A DNA stretch of 13,923 nt from Hydrogenothermus sp964516095 (GTDB lineage: Bacteria > Aquificota > Aquificia > Aquificales > Hydrogenothermaceae), in NCBI GenBank assembly GCA_964516095.1, contig CAZEYS010000038.1, positions 1-13,923 of the forward strand. The letters are read 5' to 3'. The notes under the pieces are model-generated. The model had not been told where the DNA came from, ran no database searches, and was given only the letters and a program-made list of their open reading frames with translations. Both the position numbers and the translations under genes were made by a program. Numbering within the stretch: position 1 is the first letter of the stretch; every line of letters begins with the position of its first letter. Positions 1 to 7,154 of this stretch are shown piece after piece.

Positions 1-1
1 T

Positions 2-1456
2 ATCGGTGTGGATGATGGTATTGCAATGGGTCATTCTGGTATGCATTACTCTTTGCCAAGTAGAGAGCTCATTGCTGATAGTGTAGAAACAGTAGTAGAA
101 GCACATAAATTAGATGGCTTAGTCTGTATCCCAAATTGCGATAAAATTGTTCCCGGTATGTTAATGGCTGCAGCAAGACTTAACATTCCTACCATTTTTG
201 TTTCTGGTGGAGCTATGGCTGCTGGACATACACCAGACGGGAAACCTATAGATCTGGCAAATGCATTTGAAGCAGTAGGAGCGTATGAAAAGGGTCTTAT
301 AGATGAAAACCAGCTTAAAATTATAGAGCAGAATGCATGTCCAACTTGTGGTTCGTGTTCAGGAATGTTTACTGCTAATTCTATGAACTGTTTAATGGAA
401 GCTCTTGGTGTAGCTCTTCCAGGAAATGGAAGTATACTTGCTATAGACCCAAGAAGACAGGAATTAGCTAAAAAAGCAGGTAAACAAATCATAGAGCTTA
501 TTAAAGCAGACTTGAAATTCAGAGATATAGTAAATAAAGATGCTATAGAAAATGCTTTTACTTTAGATATTGCTATGGGAGGTTCTTCCAACACAGTTTT
601 ACACCTGTTGGCTATAGCTAAAGAAGCAGGCATAGATTTTGATATTGCTGAAATAGATAAAATTTCAGAAAGAACTCCAACTCTATGTAAATTAGCCCCT
701 GCATCTCAGTATCATATAGAAGACTTAGATAGGGCAGGAGGAATAAGTGCAATTTTAAAAGAACTTTCCAAAAAAGGACTTTTACATCTTGACAGGCCAA
801 CTGTAACTTTGAAAACATTAGGGGAAAACATAGAAAATGCAGAAATAAAAGATGAAAATGTAATAAGACCTATAACAAATCCCTACAGTGAGAAAGGTGG
901 ACTTGCTATTTTATTTGGTAATATAGCTCCTAATGGAGGTGTAGTAAAAGCAGCAGCAGTAGATCCTAAAATAATGGTTCACAAAGGAAAAGCTATATGC
1001 TTTGATAGTGAAGAGGAAGCTATTGAAGGAATTACCGGAGGAAAAGTTAAAGAAGGACATGTGGTTGTAATCAGATATGAGGGTCCTAAAGGCGGTCCAG
1101 GAATGAGAGAGATGCTTTCTCCAACTTCTGCTATTATGGGTATGGGACTTGGGGACAAAGTATCATTAATAACTGATGGTAGGTTTTCAGGAGCAACCAG
1201 AGGAGCTTGCATAGGACATATTTCCCCTGAGGCAGCTGCAGGAGGCCCTATAGGTATAATACAGGATGGTGATGAAATTTTAATAGATATTCCAAACAGA
1301 AAAATAGAGCTTCTTATTTCAGAAGAAGAATTTGAGAGAAGAATGAAAGAATTTAAGCCTAAGAAAAAAGAAATAAAAAGTAGATGGTTAAAGAGATATT
1401 CTTTACTTGTTACCTCTGCAAACGAAGGTGCAGTATTAAAAGATGAATGTTTATAA
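2..1456 (+). CDS. ilvD: Dihydroxy-acid dehydratase, 5'-truncated by window edge
   Basis: IlvD is a cytoplasmic Fe-S enzyme that dehydrates 2,3-dihydroxy-isovalerate and 2,3-dihydroxy-3-methylvalerate to the 2-oxo acids of valine and isoleucine synthesis. The frame is open to the window edge (first complete codon at 2). The 484 visible residues begin at the family's conserved DGIAMGHSGM segment, so roughly 70 N-terminal residues, including the first cluster cysteine, lie upstream. GTG at 8 is an internal valine, not a start. Visible cluster ligands are Cys46 (NCDKIVPGM) and Cys119 (GSCSGMFTANSM). The AMGGSSNT motif, the GGLAILFGNIAPNGGVVK block and the active-site ITDGRFSGATRG motif are all intact, as is the C-terminal end. 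It is followed 13 nt later by metK on the same strand. Identity is near certain; whether the cluster is 2Fe-2S or 4Fe-4S cannot be read here. Confidence 0.97.
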   Translation: MGVDDGIAMGHSGMHYSLPSRELIADSVETVVEAHKLDGLVCIPNCDKIVPGMLMAAARLNIPTIFVSGGAMAAGHTPDGKPIDLANAFEAVGAYEKGLIDENQLKIIEQNACPTCGSCSGMFTANSMNCLMEALGVALPGNGSILAIDPRRQELAKKAGKQIIELIKADLKFRDIVNKDAIENAFTLDIAMGGSSNTVLHLLAIAKEAGIDFDIAEIDKISERTPTLCKLAPASQYHIEDLDRAGGISAILKELSKKGLLHLDRPTVTLKTLGENIENAEIKDENVIRPITNPYSEKGGLAILFGNIAPNGGVVKAAAVDPKIMVHKGKAICFDSEEEAIEGITGGKVKEGHVVVIRYEGPKGGPGMREMLSPTSAIMGMGLGDKVSLITDGRFSGATRGACIGHISPEAAAGGPIGIIQDGDEILIDIPNRKIELLISEEEFERRMKEFKPKKKEIKSRWLKRYSLLVTSANEGAVLKDECL

Positions 1457-1458
1457 AT

Positions 1459-1465
1459 AAGGGGG
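1459..1465 (+). promoter_or_regulatory. Ribosome binding site of metK
   Basis: AAGGGGG lies in the 13-nt ilvD-metK spacer. It sits 4 nt before a TTG at 1470 and 7 nt before a second in-frame TTG at 1473. The longer spacing is the usual one, so 1473 is the more likely initiation codon. There is no nearby ATG or GTG that would keep the conserved N terminus. Confidence 0.7.
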
Positions 1466-1472
1466 AATTTTG

Positions 1473-2606
1473 TTGAGATATCTTTTAAGCGCAGAGGCTG
1501 TATGTCAAGGGCATCCTGATAAAATTGCAGATCAAATATCTGATGCGATTTTAGACGCACTACTGGCTAAAGACTCCTATGCAAAATCTTCAGTTGAAAC
1601 TCTAATTACCACTGGTTTGATTTACGTATCAGGGGAAATATCCACAGATACTTATGTGGATATACCAAACATAGCAAGGAATGTACTTATTGATATTGGC
1701 TATATAAAACCAGAGTACGGTTTTGATGGCTATACTGCAGGTGTAATAACCAGCATAAATGACCAGAGCCCTGAACTTGCGCTTGGTCTATCTACTACAG
1801 GTGCAGGGGATACAAGTATCGTTGTTGGATATGCAACTAATGAAACTCCTAATAAGATGCCTCTTGCAACAAATATAGCAAATAATATTGTAAAAAGAAT
1901 AGATGAACTAAGAAAAGAAGATGTAGTGGATTTTCTCAGACCTGATGGAAAGGCTTTAGTAACTGTTCAATATGAAAATGGTATCCCTCAAAGGATAGAA
2001 AGTTTAACAATATTAGTTCAACATGAACCATGGATAGAGGATAACCAACTTAAAGAGGCAATTTTCGACCTTGTCATAAACAAGACCATAGATAAGAAAT
2101 ACATAGACAAAAATACGAAAATTGTTATAAATCCAATTGGTAGATTTATAATAGGTGGACCTATGGCTGATACAGGATTAACAGGTAGAAAAACTATTGC
2201 AGACGCCTATGGTACTGCAGCACCATCTGGTGGAAGTGCTTTTTCAGGAAAAGACCCTACTAAAATAGATAGAAGTGCCTCATATATGGCAAGGTGTATT
2301 GCTAAACATATAGTAACTGCAGGGTTATCTGATAAATGTAAAGTTGAAATGTCTTATAACATTGGCGGGGAATATCCTCTTTCACTGGATATAGAAATGT
2401 ACGGGGTATCTGTAGATAAGAATAAAGTGATAGAAAAAATAAAAAAGTTGTTTGATCTGTCTCCAATAGGTATAATAAATACCTTGCAACTTAGAAGGCC
2501 TATATACAGGAAAACCTCTGTTTATGGGCATTTTGGTAGAGAAGAAGAAGAATTTTTATGGGAACATATAGATAAAGATATAATAGGGGAGTTAAAAAAT
2601 GGATGA
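1473..2606 (+). CDS. metK: S-adenosylmethionine synthetase, divergent
   Basis: MetK makes AdoMet from methionine and ATP, releasing phosphate and pyrophosphate. The start is one of two adjacent TTG codons (1470 or 1473); 1473 has the better spacing from the ribosome binding site and gives 377 residues, close to the roughly 380-400 of bacterial MetK. The N terminus carries the ATP-binding GHPDKIADQISDAILDALL motif. Conserved catalytic positions are present: the GAGD aspartate, the ADTGLTGRK segment, and both lysines of SGKDPTK. The C terminus has the typical YGHFGREEEEF block. Odd points are that the family signature GAGDQG is GAGDTS here, and the second signature GGGAFSGKD is GGSAFSGKD preceded by YGTAAPS instead of the usual YGG...HG. 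It follows ilvD closely and overlaps the next gene by 8 nt, so all three are probably cotranscribed. It is intact and most likely active. Confidence 0.93.
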   Translation: MRYLLSAEAVCQGHPDKIADQISDAILDALLAKDSYAKSSVETLITTGLIYVSGEISTDTYVDIPNIARNVLIDIGYIKPEYGFDGYTAGVITSINDQSPELALGLSTTGAGDTSIVVGYATNETPNKMPLATNIANNIVKRIDELRKEDVVDFLRPDGKALVTVQYENGIPQRIESLTILVQHEPWIEDNQLKEAIFDLVINKTIDKKYIDKNTKIVINPIGRFIIGGPMADTGLTGRKTIADAYGTAAPSGGSAFSGKDPTKIDRSASYMARCIAKHIVTAGLSDKCKVEMSYNIGGEYPLSLDIEMYGVSVDKNKVIEKIKKLFDLSPIGIINTLQLRRPIYRKTSVYGHFGREEEEFLWEHIDKDIIGELKNG

Positions 2607-3033
2607 AAGTAAGAATATATACGATTTCGAAGTTTTCAAAGCACTTGTAGAAATAGAAATTAGAAAGAGTAATCGATATAATATTCCAAAGAAATTTTCT
2701 ATTGCTTTTTTATATGCACCTAATATTGCAACTATATTTAAAAATAAAAATTTAGATGAAATTGATATAGCTTTTATTATAAAAGATGAAATAAGAAAAT
2801 CTGATGTTATTTCACCAGTTGAAGAAGACTTTGTATTTTTATTTTTTCCGGAAACAGATAAGGAAAAAGCAAAAAAGGCAATAGAAAGAATAAAAGAAAA
2901 ACTCCAATCTAACATAATAGAGGGTATCGCCTCTTTTCCAGAAGATGGAAAAACACCCTCAGAACTCTATAATAAACTTGTTGATGTAATGAATGAAAAA
3001 TTAATTCCTATAGTTGAATTTGATTCAGAATAA
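2599..3033 (+). CDS. Small degenerate GGDEF-like domain protein
   Basis: This is a predicted 144-residue cytoplasmic protein with no signal peptide or membrane segment. ATG at 2599 overlaps the end of metK by 8 nt and has GGGGAG 7 nt upstream. The layout resembles a lone GGDEF (diguanylate cyclase) domain: an opening EIRKSNRYNIPKKFSIAFLY helix-strand, KSDVISPVEEDFVFLFFPETD where the catalytic hairpin should be, then a helix and GIASFPEDGKTPSELYNK, which is very close to the family's GVASFPEDG-type C-terminal block. The GG[DE]EF loop itself is replaced by PVEEDF, the metal-binding aspartate of the first strand is missing (FLYAPN), and the DxLTxLxNR opening is absent. It therefore should not synthesise c-di-GMP. 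It may be a structural or binding domain; its role is unknown. The fold assignment is by eye only. Confidence 0.6.
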   Translation: MDESKNIYDFEVFKALVEIEIRKSNRYNIPKKFSIAFLYAPNIATIFKNKNLDEIDIAFIIKDEIRKSDVISPVEEDFVFLFFPETDKEKAKKAIERIKEKLQSNIIEGIASFPEDGKTPSELYNKLVDVMNEKLIPIVEFDSE

Positions 3034-4401
3034 TTTTCCTATAGCCACATCATAACTTGCGTATGCAAATATCTCACTTAAAGATGGATGGAAATATATA
3101 TACTCATGAACTTCTTTGGCCGTAAACCCTGAATTAATCATTAAGGAGATTTCCTGAATCAGTTCAGAGGCACCTATACCTACAATTGAGCCACCTATTA
3201 ATTTTTTATCTCCTTTATTAAAGATAAGTCTAACAAAACCTTCTGTTTGGCTTTCGTCTACAGCTTTTTCATTGTATGTATAAGGATAATAACCACTTAC
3301 AGTTTCTATACCTTTTTCTCTAGCCATATCTTCATTTAGTCCAACATGTGAAATTTCATAAGCGGTAAAAATAGCATAAGGTATTAGTGAATAATCTGGT
3401 ATTTCCTTTTTTTCATTCAAGATATTATTCATTGCAATTTTTGCCTCATACTGGGCTACATGTGCAAGCATAGGAGAATTTATAACGTCTCCTACAGCAT
3501 AAATATTATCAAAGTTTGTCTGTAAATACTGGTTTACTTTAATAAATCCTTTTTCATCTTTTTCTATTCCAATATCATCAATATCACTATTAGGTTTTCT
3601 TCCAACTGAGAGCAGAATCTTATCTACAACTAAACTTTTATCTTCTGATAAATCAACTTTTATTTTATCACCTTCTAATGAAAATCCTTTTATCGTAGTA
3701 TTAAAGTAAGTACTTATTCCAATTTTCTTGAATTTTCTTAATAAGTATCGTGAAATTTCCGATGATATGATTTTCAGAGGTAAAAGTCTATCCTTTATCT
3801 CAACAATATGTACTTTTACTCCATATCTATTCATTATATATGATAGCTCACAACCGGCAACACCACCACCTACTACTAGAATAGACTCTGGTAGTTTAGT
3901 TAACTTATCCATGTAATCTTCTGTTGTTATAACATATTCCCCATCAGGTACTATATTTCCTACAGAAGAAGGTTTAGAACCGGTTGCTATAAGTATGTTC
4001 TTTCCTTCAATAATTTCATGACTACCGTCTTTATAAGAAATTTTTACTTTATGCTTATCAATGATTCTTCCTGTACCTTTATATACAGGCACTTTTTTAG
4101 ATTTTAGTAGATTATTTAAACTTTTCCTTAAAAAGGATATATTTCTTTCCTTATTCTCCCATGCTGTTGTGTAGTCTATACTCTCTTTTTCTACCTTTAT
4201 TCCATAATTTTTCAGATTTCCTAAATTATCTATACTATGTGCTCCTGTCCAAAAAAACTTGGTAGGAATACAGGCTCTATTTAAACAATTTCCTCCAAGT
4301 TTATCTTTTTCTACTATCGCTATTTTTAAACCTTTTCTAAGAGCTGTTAAAGTTGCTTCATATCCTCCTGGTCCAAGTCCTATTATTATTAAATCATACA
4401 T
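3025..4401 (-). CDS. lpdA: Dihydrolipoamide dehydrogenase (E3 flavoprotein)
   Basis: This FAD-dependent disulfide oxidoreductase reoxidises protein-bound dihydrolipoamide with NAD+. The chosen ATG (4399-4401) gives 458 residues starting MYDLIIIGLGPGG and has a strong Shine-Dalgarno 6 nt upstream. A start at 4425 would add eight residues encoded by the Shine-Dalgarno itself and is unlikely. In order: the FAD dinucleotide fold (GLGPGG, 8-13), the redox-active disulfide Cys39/Cys44 (CLNRAC followed by IPTK), the NAD-binding fold (VVGGGVAGCE, about 176-185, with an acidic residue at 201 favouring NAD over NADP), the second FAD motif YAVGDV (301-306), and the C-terminal dimer interface with catalytic His438 and Glu443 in FHPSLSE. 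It lies 16 nt after pilQ and ends tail to tail over the GGDEF-like gene. No lipoyl-protein or 2-oxoacid dehydrogenase partner is in the window, so the complex it serves (glycine cleavage, a 2-oxoacid dehydrogenase or a lipoate-dependent sulfur-oxidation system) is open. A paralogous flavoprotein disulfide reductase is less likely, given the full motif set. Confidence 0.88.
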   Translation of the reverse strand: MYDLIIIGLGPGGYEATLTALRKGLKIAIVEKDKLGGNCLNRACIPTKFFWTGAHSIDNLGNLKNYGIKVEKESIDYTTAWENKERNISFLRKSLNNLLKSKKVPVYKGTGRIIDKHKVKISYKDGSHEIIEGKNILIATGSKPSSVGNIVPDGEYVITTEDYMDKLTKLPESILVVGGGVAGCELSYIMNRYGVKVHIVEIKDRLLPLKIISSEISRYLLRKFKKIGISTYFNTTIKGFSLEGDKIKVDLSEDKSLVVDKILLSVGRKPNSDIDDIGIEKDEKGFIKVNQYLQTNFDNIYAVGDVINSPMLAHVAQYEAKIAMNNILNEKKEIPDYSLIPYAIFTAYEISHVGLNEDMAREKGIETVSGYYPYTYNEKAVDESQTEGFVRLIFNKGDKKLIGGSIVGIGASELIQEISLMINSGFTAKEVHEYIYFHPSLSEIFAYASYDVAIGKLF

Positions 4402-4406
4402 TTTAA

Positions 4407-4417
4407 TCTCCTTCCTT
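4407..4417 (-). promoter_or_regulatory. Ribosome binding site of lpdA
   Basis: On the minus strand this reads AAGGAAGGAGA, ending 5 nt before ATG 4401. It occupies almost the whole 16-nt gap after the pilQ stop codon. Its position decides the lpdA start at 4401 over the upstream in-frame ATG at 4425. Confidence 0.8.
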
Positions 4418-6205
4418 TTATTCATACACTATTTTTGGGGATATAAATATTAAAAGTTCTCTGCTTTCATTATTTATATTTCTTTTCTTAAATAGCCAAC
4501 CCAGTAATGGAATTCTGTGTAAAATAGGAACTCCTGTAGTTGTAGTAGAGTCTGTTTTTTCTAATATTCCACCTATTACAATAGTTGAACCATCTTTCGC
4601 AACAACCCTGCTTGTAATACTTTTTGTGTTAATAGGAGGTTGGCCAAGTACAGATTTTCCAAAGTCTGGAATGTCTTGAGATAGAGTTATGTTCATAACA
4701 ATATTTCCATCAGGTAGTGTTCTTGGTATAACATTTAATCTAAGTAAAGCTTTTTTGAATTCAACATTAGTTCCATATTGAGCAGATGAAGATTGATATG
4801 GTATTTCTATACCTTGAGATATTTCTGCAGGTTCCCCGTCTATTGTTATGACTTTTGGTCTTGATAAGATCTGGGTTTTACCTATCTGTTCTAAAGCAGA
4901 TAAATTTAAGTCAAGCCTTCCTTTTAAACCTACCATAGAAAAACCAATTGCAGCTCCATTTCCTATAGATACATTATCTGCTGGAAAATCAAATATGAAA
5001 TTACTACCAGTAATTCCAGAGCCTATTGAGTATACTGTGTTGCCTGAGGAAGTTGCATAGCTTCCACCCCACTGAATACCTAAATCTTGTATATAAGACG
5101 ATTGGATTTGGACTATACGAGCTTCTATTACTATTTGATAAGGTCTATCAAGGAGTATTCCAGCATAATCTGTCTTGATTTTCTTTATTACGGAAGGAAG
5201 ATCTGTTATACATATTTTAGGAAGAGATGTAATAATATTTTGATTTATATTTATCGTTGTGTTATTGTCATTGGTGTTAGCGTTATTATTTTGGGAAACA
5301 CCTGAAACCTTTTGCATCTCTTTAGATTTAAATGTAAAGGAACCATATTTGGAAAGATAACTTTCTTGTATGTTTAAAAGTATTTCATTTGGCTCTAATG
5401 ATCTAACATAAAAACATTTTGTTTTTAGATTTACTTTCTTTAATTTTGCCAGTACTTTGCTTATCTTAGGTAGATTATCTCTTATTTCCAGTATTACCAA
5501 CTTATGTTTTTTAGGATCGTACTTATACTTTCCATAAGGAGATAAAACCTGAATTAATTTGTCCTCTATATCTTCAAAGTCTTGTTGAGAAATTTCAATC
5601 TCTTTTTTTACTAGTTTACTATATAGCTCTTTTTCTTTTTCTAATTGTTTTAACTTTTCTTCTTGGATTTTAGCTATCTTTTGTGCTTTTTCTTGTAGTG
5701 GTTTGACGAAATTTTCTACTAATTTTTCTAGTTTTTTTATATTTTCCTTTGTATCTTTAACATAAATTGAGCTACTTTCAGGGTATAGTTTAGCTTTCCC
5801 AGCAGGTGTCAGATTATCTTTCACAAAAGCATAAACAGCATCTAAACTTTCTTTTCCTAGATAAAGGGGAATTTCTGGTGGTATCTGGAATATTTTTTCT
5901 TCTGAAAGTTTGATATTTATTAAATTTCCTCTTCTTAAGGGTAGTAAGTTATATTCGTTCAAAACATTTCTAAATAATAAGTTTACGCTTATAGGTTTTT
6001 GTATTGATAAAAACACTTTTTTGTTTTTCTCTTTAGCTGCATCATCATCCCACATTATGTTTTTGTGTTGTAGCTTCGCAAGGGCATCCACGACAGTCCC
6101 CAGTTTTGCACCGTAGAACTCAGCTTTTATTTTAAGCTGAGCAAAAGATGTTGAAACCAAGATCATAGAAAGCAGTAGATAAAGTTTGAATTTTATTCCT
6201 CTCAT
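4418..6205 (-). CDS. pilQ: Type IV pilus outer-membrane secretin PilQ
   Basis: PilQ forms the multimeric outer-membrane channel through which the pilus emerges. The 595-residue product starts with a Sec signal peptide (MRGIKFKLYL onward, likely cleaved near residue 22, SFA|Q). An STN-like N-terminal domain spans about 28-100. A secretin N-type ring domain (about 115-165) is followed by a Lys/Glu-rich coiled-coil stretch (about 152-207), a second ring-like domain (about 208-295) and an Asn/Thr-rich linker (about 304-323). The secretin barrel runs from about 350, with ILSRPKVITIDGEPAEISQG (446-465), RTLPDGNIVMNI, and the diagnostic end VPILHRIPLLGWLFKKR plus LLIFISPKIV. No AMIN domains are visible. 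Start ATG 6203-6205 shares one base with the stop of the preceding small gene (TAATG), with GGGGAAG upstream. It is the last pil gene before lpdA. A type II secretion GspD is the alternative, but the pilMNO neighbours decide for PilQ. Confidence 0.92.
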   Translation of the reverse strand: MRGIKFKLYLLLSMILVSTSFAQLKIKAEFYGAKLGTVVDALAKLQHKNIMWDDDAAKEKNKKVFLSIQKPISVNLLFRNVLNEYNLLPLRRGNLINIKLSEEKIFQIPPEIPLYLGKESLDAVYAFVKDNLTPAGKAKLYPESSSIYVKDTKENIKKLEKLVENFVKPLQEKAQKIAKIQEEKLKQLEKEKELYSKLVKKEIEISQQDFEDIEDKLIQVLSPYGKYKYDPKKHKLVILEIRDNLPKISKVLAKLKKVNLKTKCFYVRSLEPNEILLNIQESYLSKYGSFTFKSKEMQKVSGVSQNNNANTNDNNTTININQNIITSLPKICITDLPSVIKKIKTDYAGILLDRPYQIVIEARIVQIQSSYIQDLGIQWGGSYATSSGNTVYSIGSGITGSNFIFDFPADNVSIGNGAAIGFSMVGLKGRLDLNLSALEQIGKTQILSRPKVITIDGEPAEISQGIEIPYQSSSAQYGTNVEFKKALLRLNVIPRTLPDGNIVMNITLSQDIPDFGKSVLGQPPINTKSITSRVVAKDGSTIVIGGILEKTDSTTTTGVPILHRIPLLGWLFKKRNINNESRELLIFISPKIVYE

Positions 6206-6465
6206 TACTCTTCCCCGTTTATTTTTAAATCTTTTTTAGATATTCCAAAATTTTCTCTTAAAAGATATTCTGGTTTTTCTTTTATTTTTATTAATTTTGC
6301 ACCTTCACCTTCTTCTACAACCAAATATTTATTACCATTACTATCTTCTATATAACCTACTGTTTTGCCTAAATTTGAAAAAGTATCATCCTGGGCAAAA
6401 ACAGGAATGTTTATAACCATTACCAAAAATAGAGATAGGATTAAAGTAATATTTCTTTTTATCAT
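6205..6465 (-). CDS. Small exported protein in the PilP position of the pilus operon
   Basis: This 86-residue protein has a clear Sec signal peptide: MIKRN, a hydrophobic core to about residue 22, and a likely cleavage VFA|Q after residue 24. That leaves a mature part of about 62 residues. The gene starts with a 4-nt ATGA overlap with pilO, has AAGGAGAGG upstream, and ends sharing one base with the pilQ start, so it is translated as part of the platform operon. The slot is that of pilP, the periplasmic linker between PilN/PilO and PilQ. The segment TVGYIEDSNGNKYLVVEEGE loosely resembles the PilP core strand pattern (VG-x-L-x-n-G-x-x-y-x-V-x-x-G). However, PilP is normally a lipoprotein of about 170-180 residues, and neither a lipobox cysteine nor the full beta-domain is present. 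It could be a minimal PilP analogue or a lineage-specific pilus accessory protein. The gene is real; the function is inferred from context. Confidence 0.75.
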   Translation of the reverse strand: MIKRNITLILSLFLVMVINIPVFAQDDTFSNLGKTVGYIEDSNGNKYLVVEEGEGAKLIKIKEKPEYLLRENFGISKKDLKINGEE

Positions 6466-7154
6466 TTTTCCTCTCCTTTTGAGTAAAAAGTAGATAAATT
6501 CATGTCTGTTTTTATACCAGTTGATGTTTTTTGTAAGTCGATGTCATCTATCATTAAAAATTGTTTAGATTGAGATATATTTTTAACATACTTAACTAGA
6601 TTCTTAGGACTGCCAGATAGTTTTACGTTTATGATAAGGCGATAGAGGGTAATTTCATTGTTTTTCTTTCTTTTTTCTGTATGAGAATTTCTTTTTTTAG
6701 CTGGTCTTATCTGTAGTTTTTTTGTAGATGGATTATAACTTACGTAGACCTTTTCTGTTTTTACTACTTTAAATTTATCCAATGAAAGGTTTGATTTATA
6801 TACGTTTTCTGCAATAAACTGAAGTAAATTATCTATATTAGCTTCTTGTGGAATTATATTTTTAAGGTTGTTAAGCTCTTTTTCTCTTTGGTTTATTTCG
6901 CTTTTTAGTTTCGATATCTGGTTTTTTATTTGTATCATTTTTTCTGGTCGTGTTGTTCTCTTTAAGATTTTTATTTCTCTGGATAGATTTTGAATATCAT
7001 TTTCAAGTTTTGCTTTTTGTGCTAATATGTCTTGTAGCTTAAATATGTAAATTAAGTAAACGAGGCCTATCGAAAACCCAAGCAGTATCAGTACCTTTTT
7101 CCAGTTTTCTAAAGCTTCCCACTGAAGCTTTAGTTCTTCTAAATTCAAAGTCAT
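6462..7154 (-). CDS. pilO: Type IV pilus inner-membrane alignment protein PilO
   Basis: PilO dimerises with PilN and links cytoplasmic PilM to the periplasmic part of the pilus machine. The 230-residue protein has the expected bitopic layout: a short cytoplasmic N terminus (LEELKLQWEALENWKK), one membrane helix (about 20-38), a long periplasmic coiled coil (about 41-100) and a ferredoxin-like C-terminal region ending in GSPKNLVKYVKNIS...MIDDIDL. An unusual very basic loop (about 145-165, rich in Lys and Arg) interrupts that last domain. The start overlaps the pilN stop as ATGA. The GAGGAGG in front of it lies almost directly against the ATG, so initiation is probably coupled to termination of pilN. 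Assignment rests on topology, size and gene order more than on sequence motifs. Confidence 0.87.
   Translation of the reverse strand: MTLNLEELKLQWEALENWKKVLILLGFSIGLVYLIYIFKLQDILAQKAKLENDIQNLSREIKILKRTTRPEKMIQIKNQISKLKSEINQREKELNNLKNIIPQEANIDNLLQFIAENVYKSNLSLDKFKVVKTEKVYVSYNPSTKKLQIRPAKKRNSHTEKRKKNNEITLYRLIINVKLSGSPKNLVKYVKNISQSKQFLMIDDIDLQKTSTGIKTDMNLSTFYSKGEEK

Noticed and set aside
46..633. Long open frame antisense to ilvD, and a similar one at 979-1560
   Set aside because: Their translations lack recognisable motifs and lie opposite strongly conserved IlvD sequence; they are by-products of its codon use.
1457..1472. Regulatory leader such as a SAM riboswitch before metK
   Set aside because: Only 13-16 nt separate ilvD from metK, far too short for any riboswitch.
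3015..3027. Small inverted repeat TGAAT/ATTCA as a bidirectional terminator
   Set aside because: The stem is only 5 A/T-rich pairs, lies inside both coding ends, and has no proper T tract on either side.
4402..4425. Longer lpdA start adding MNKRKEIK
   Set aside because: The extra codons overlap the pilQ stop and consist of the Shine-Dalgarno for the ATG at 4401; Lpd proteins normally begin just before the first FAD strand, as MYDLIIIG does.
5087..5305. Short plus-strand open frames within pilQ
   Set aside because: No ribosome binding site or recognisable product, and they are fully contained opposite conserved secretin sequence.
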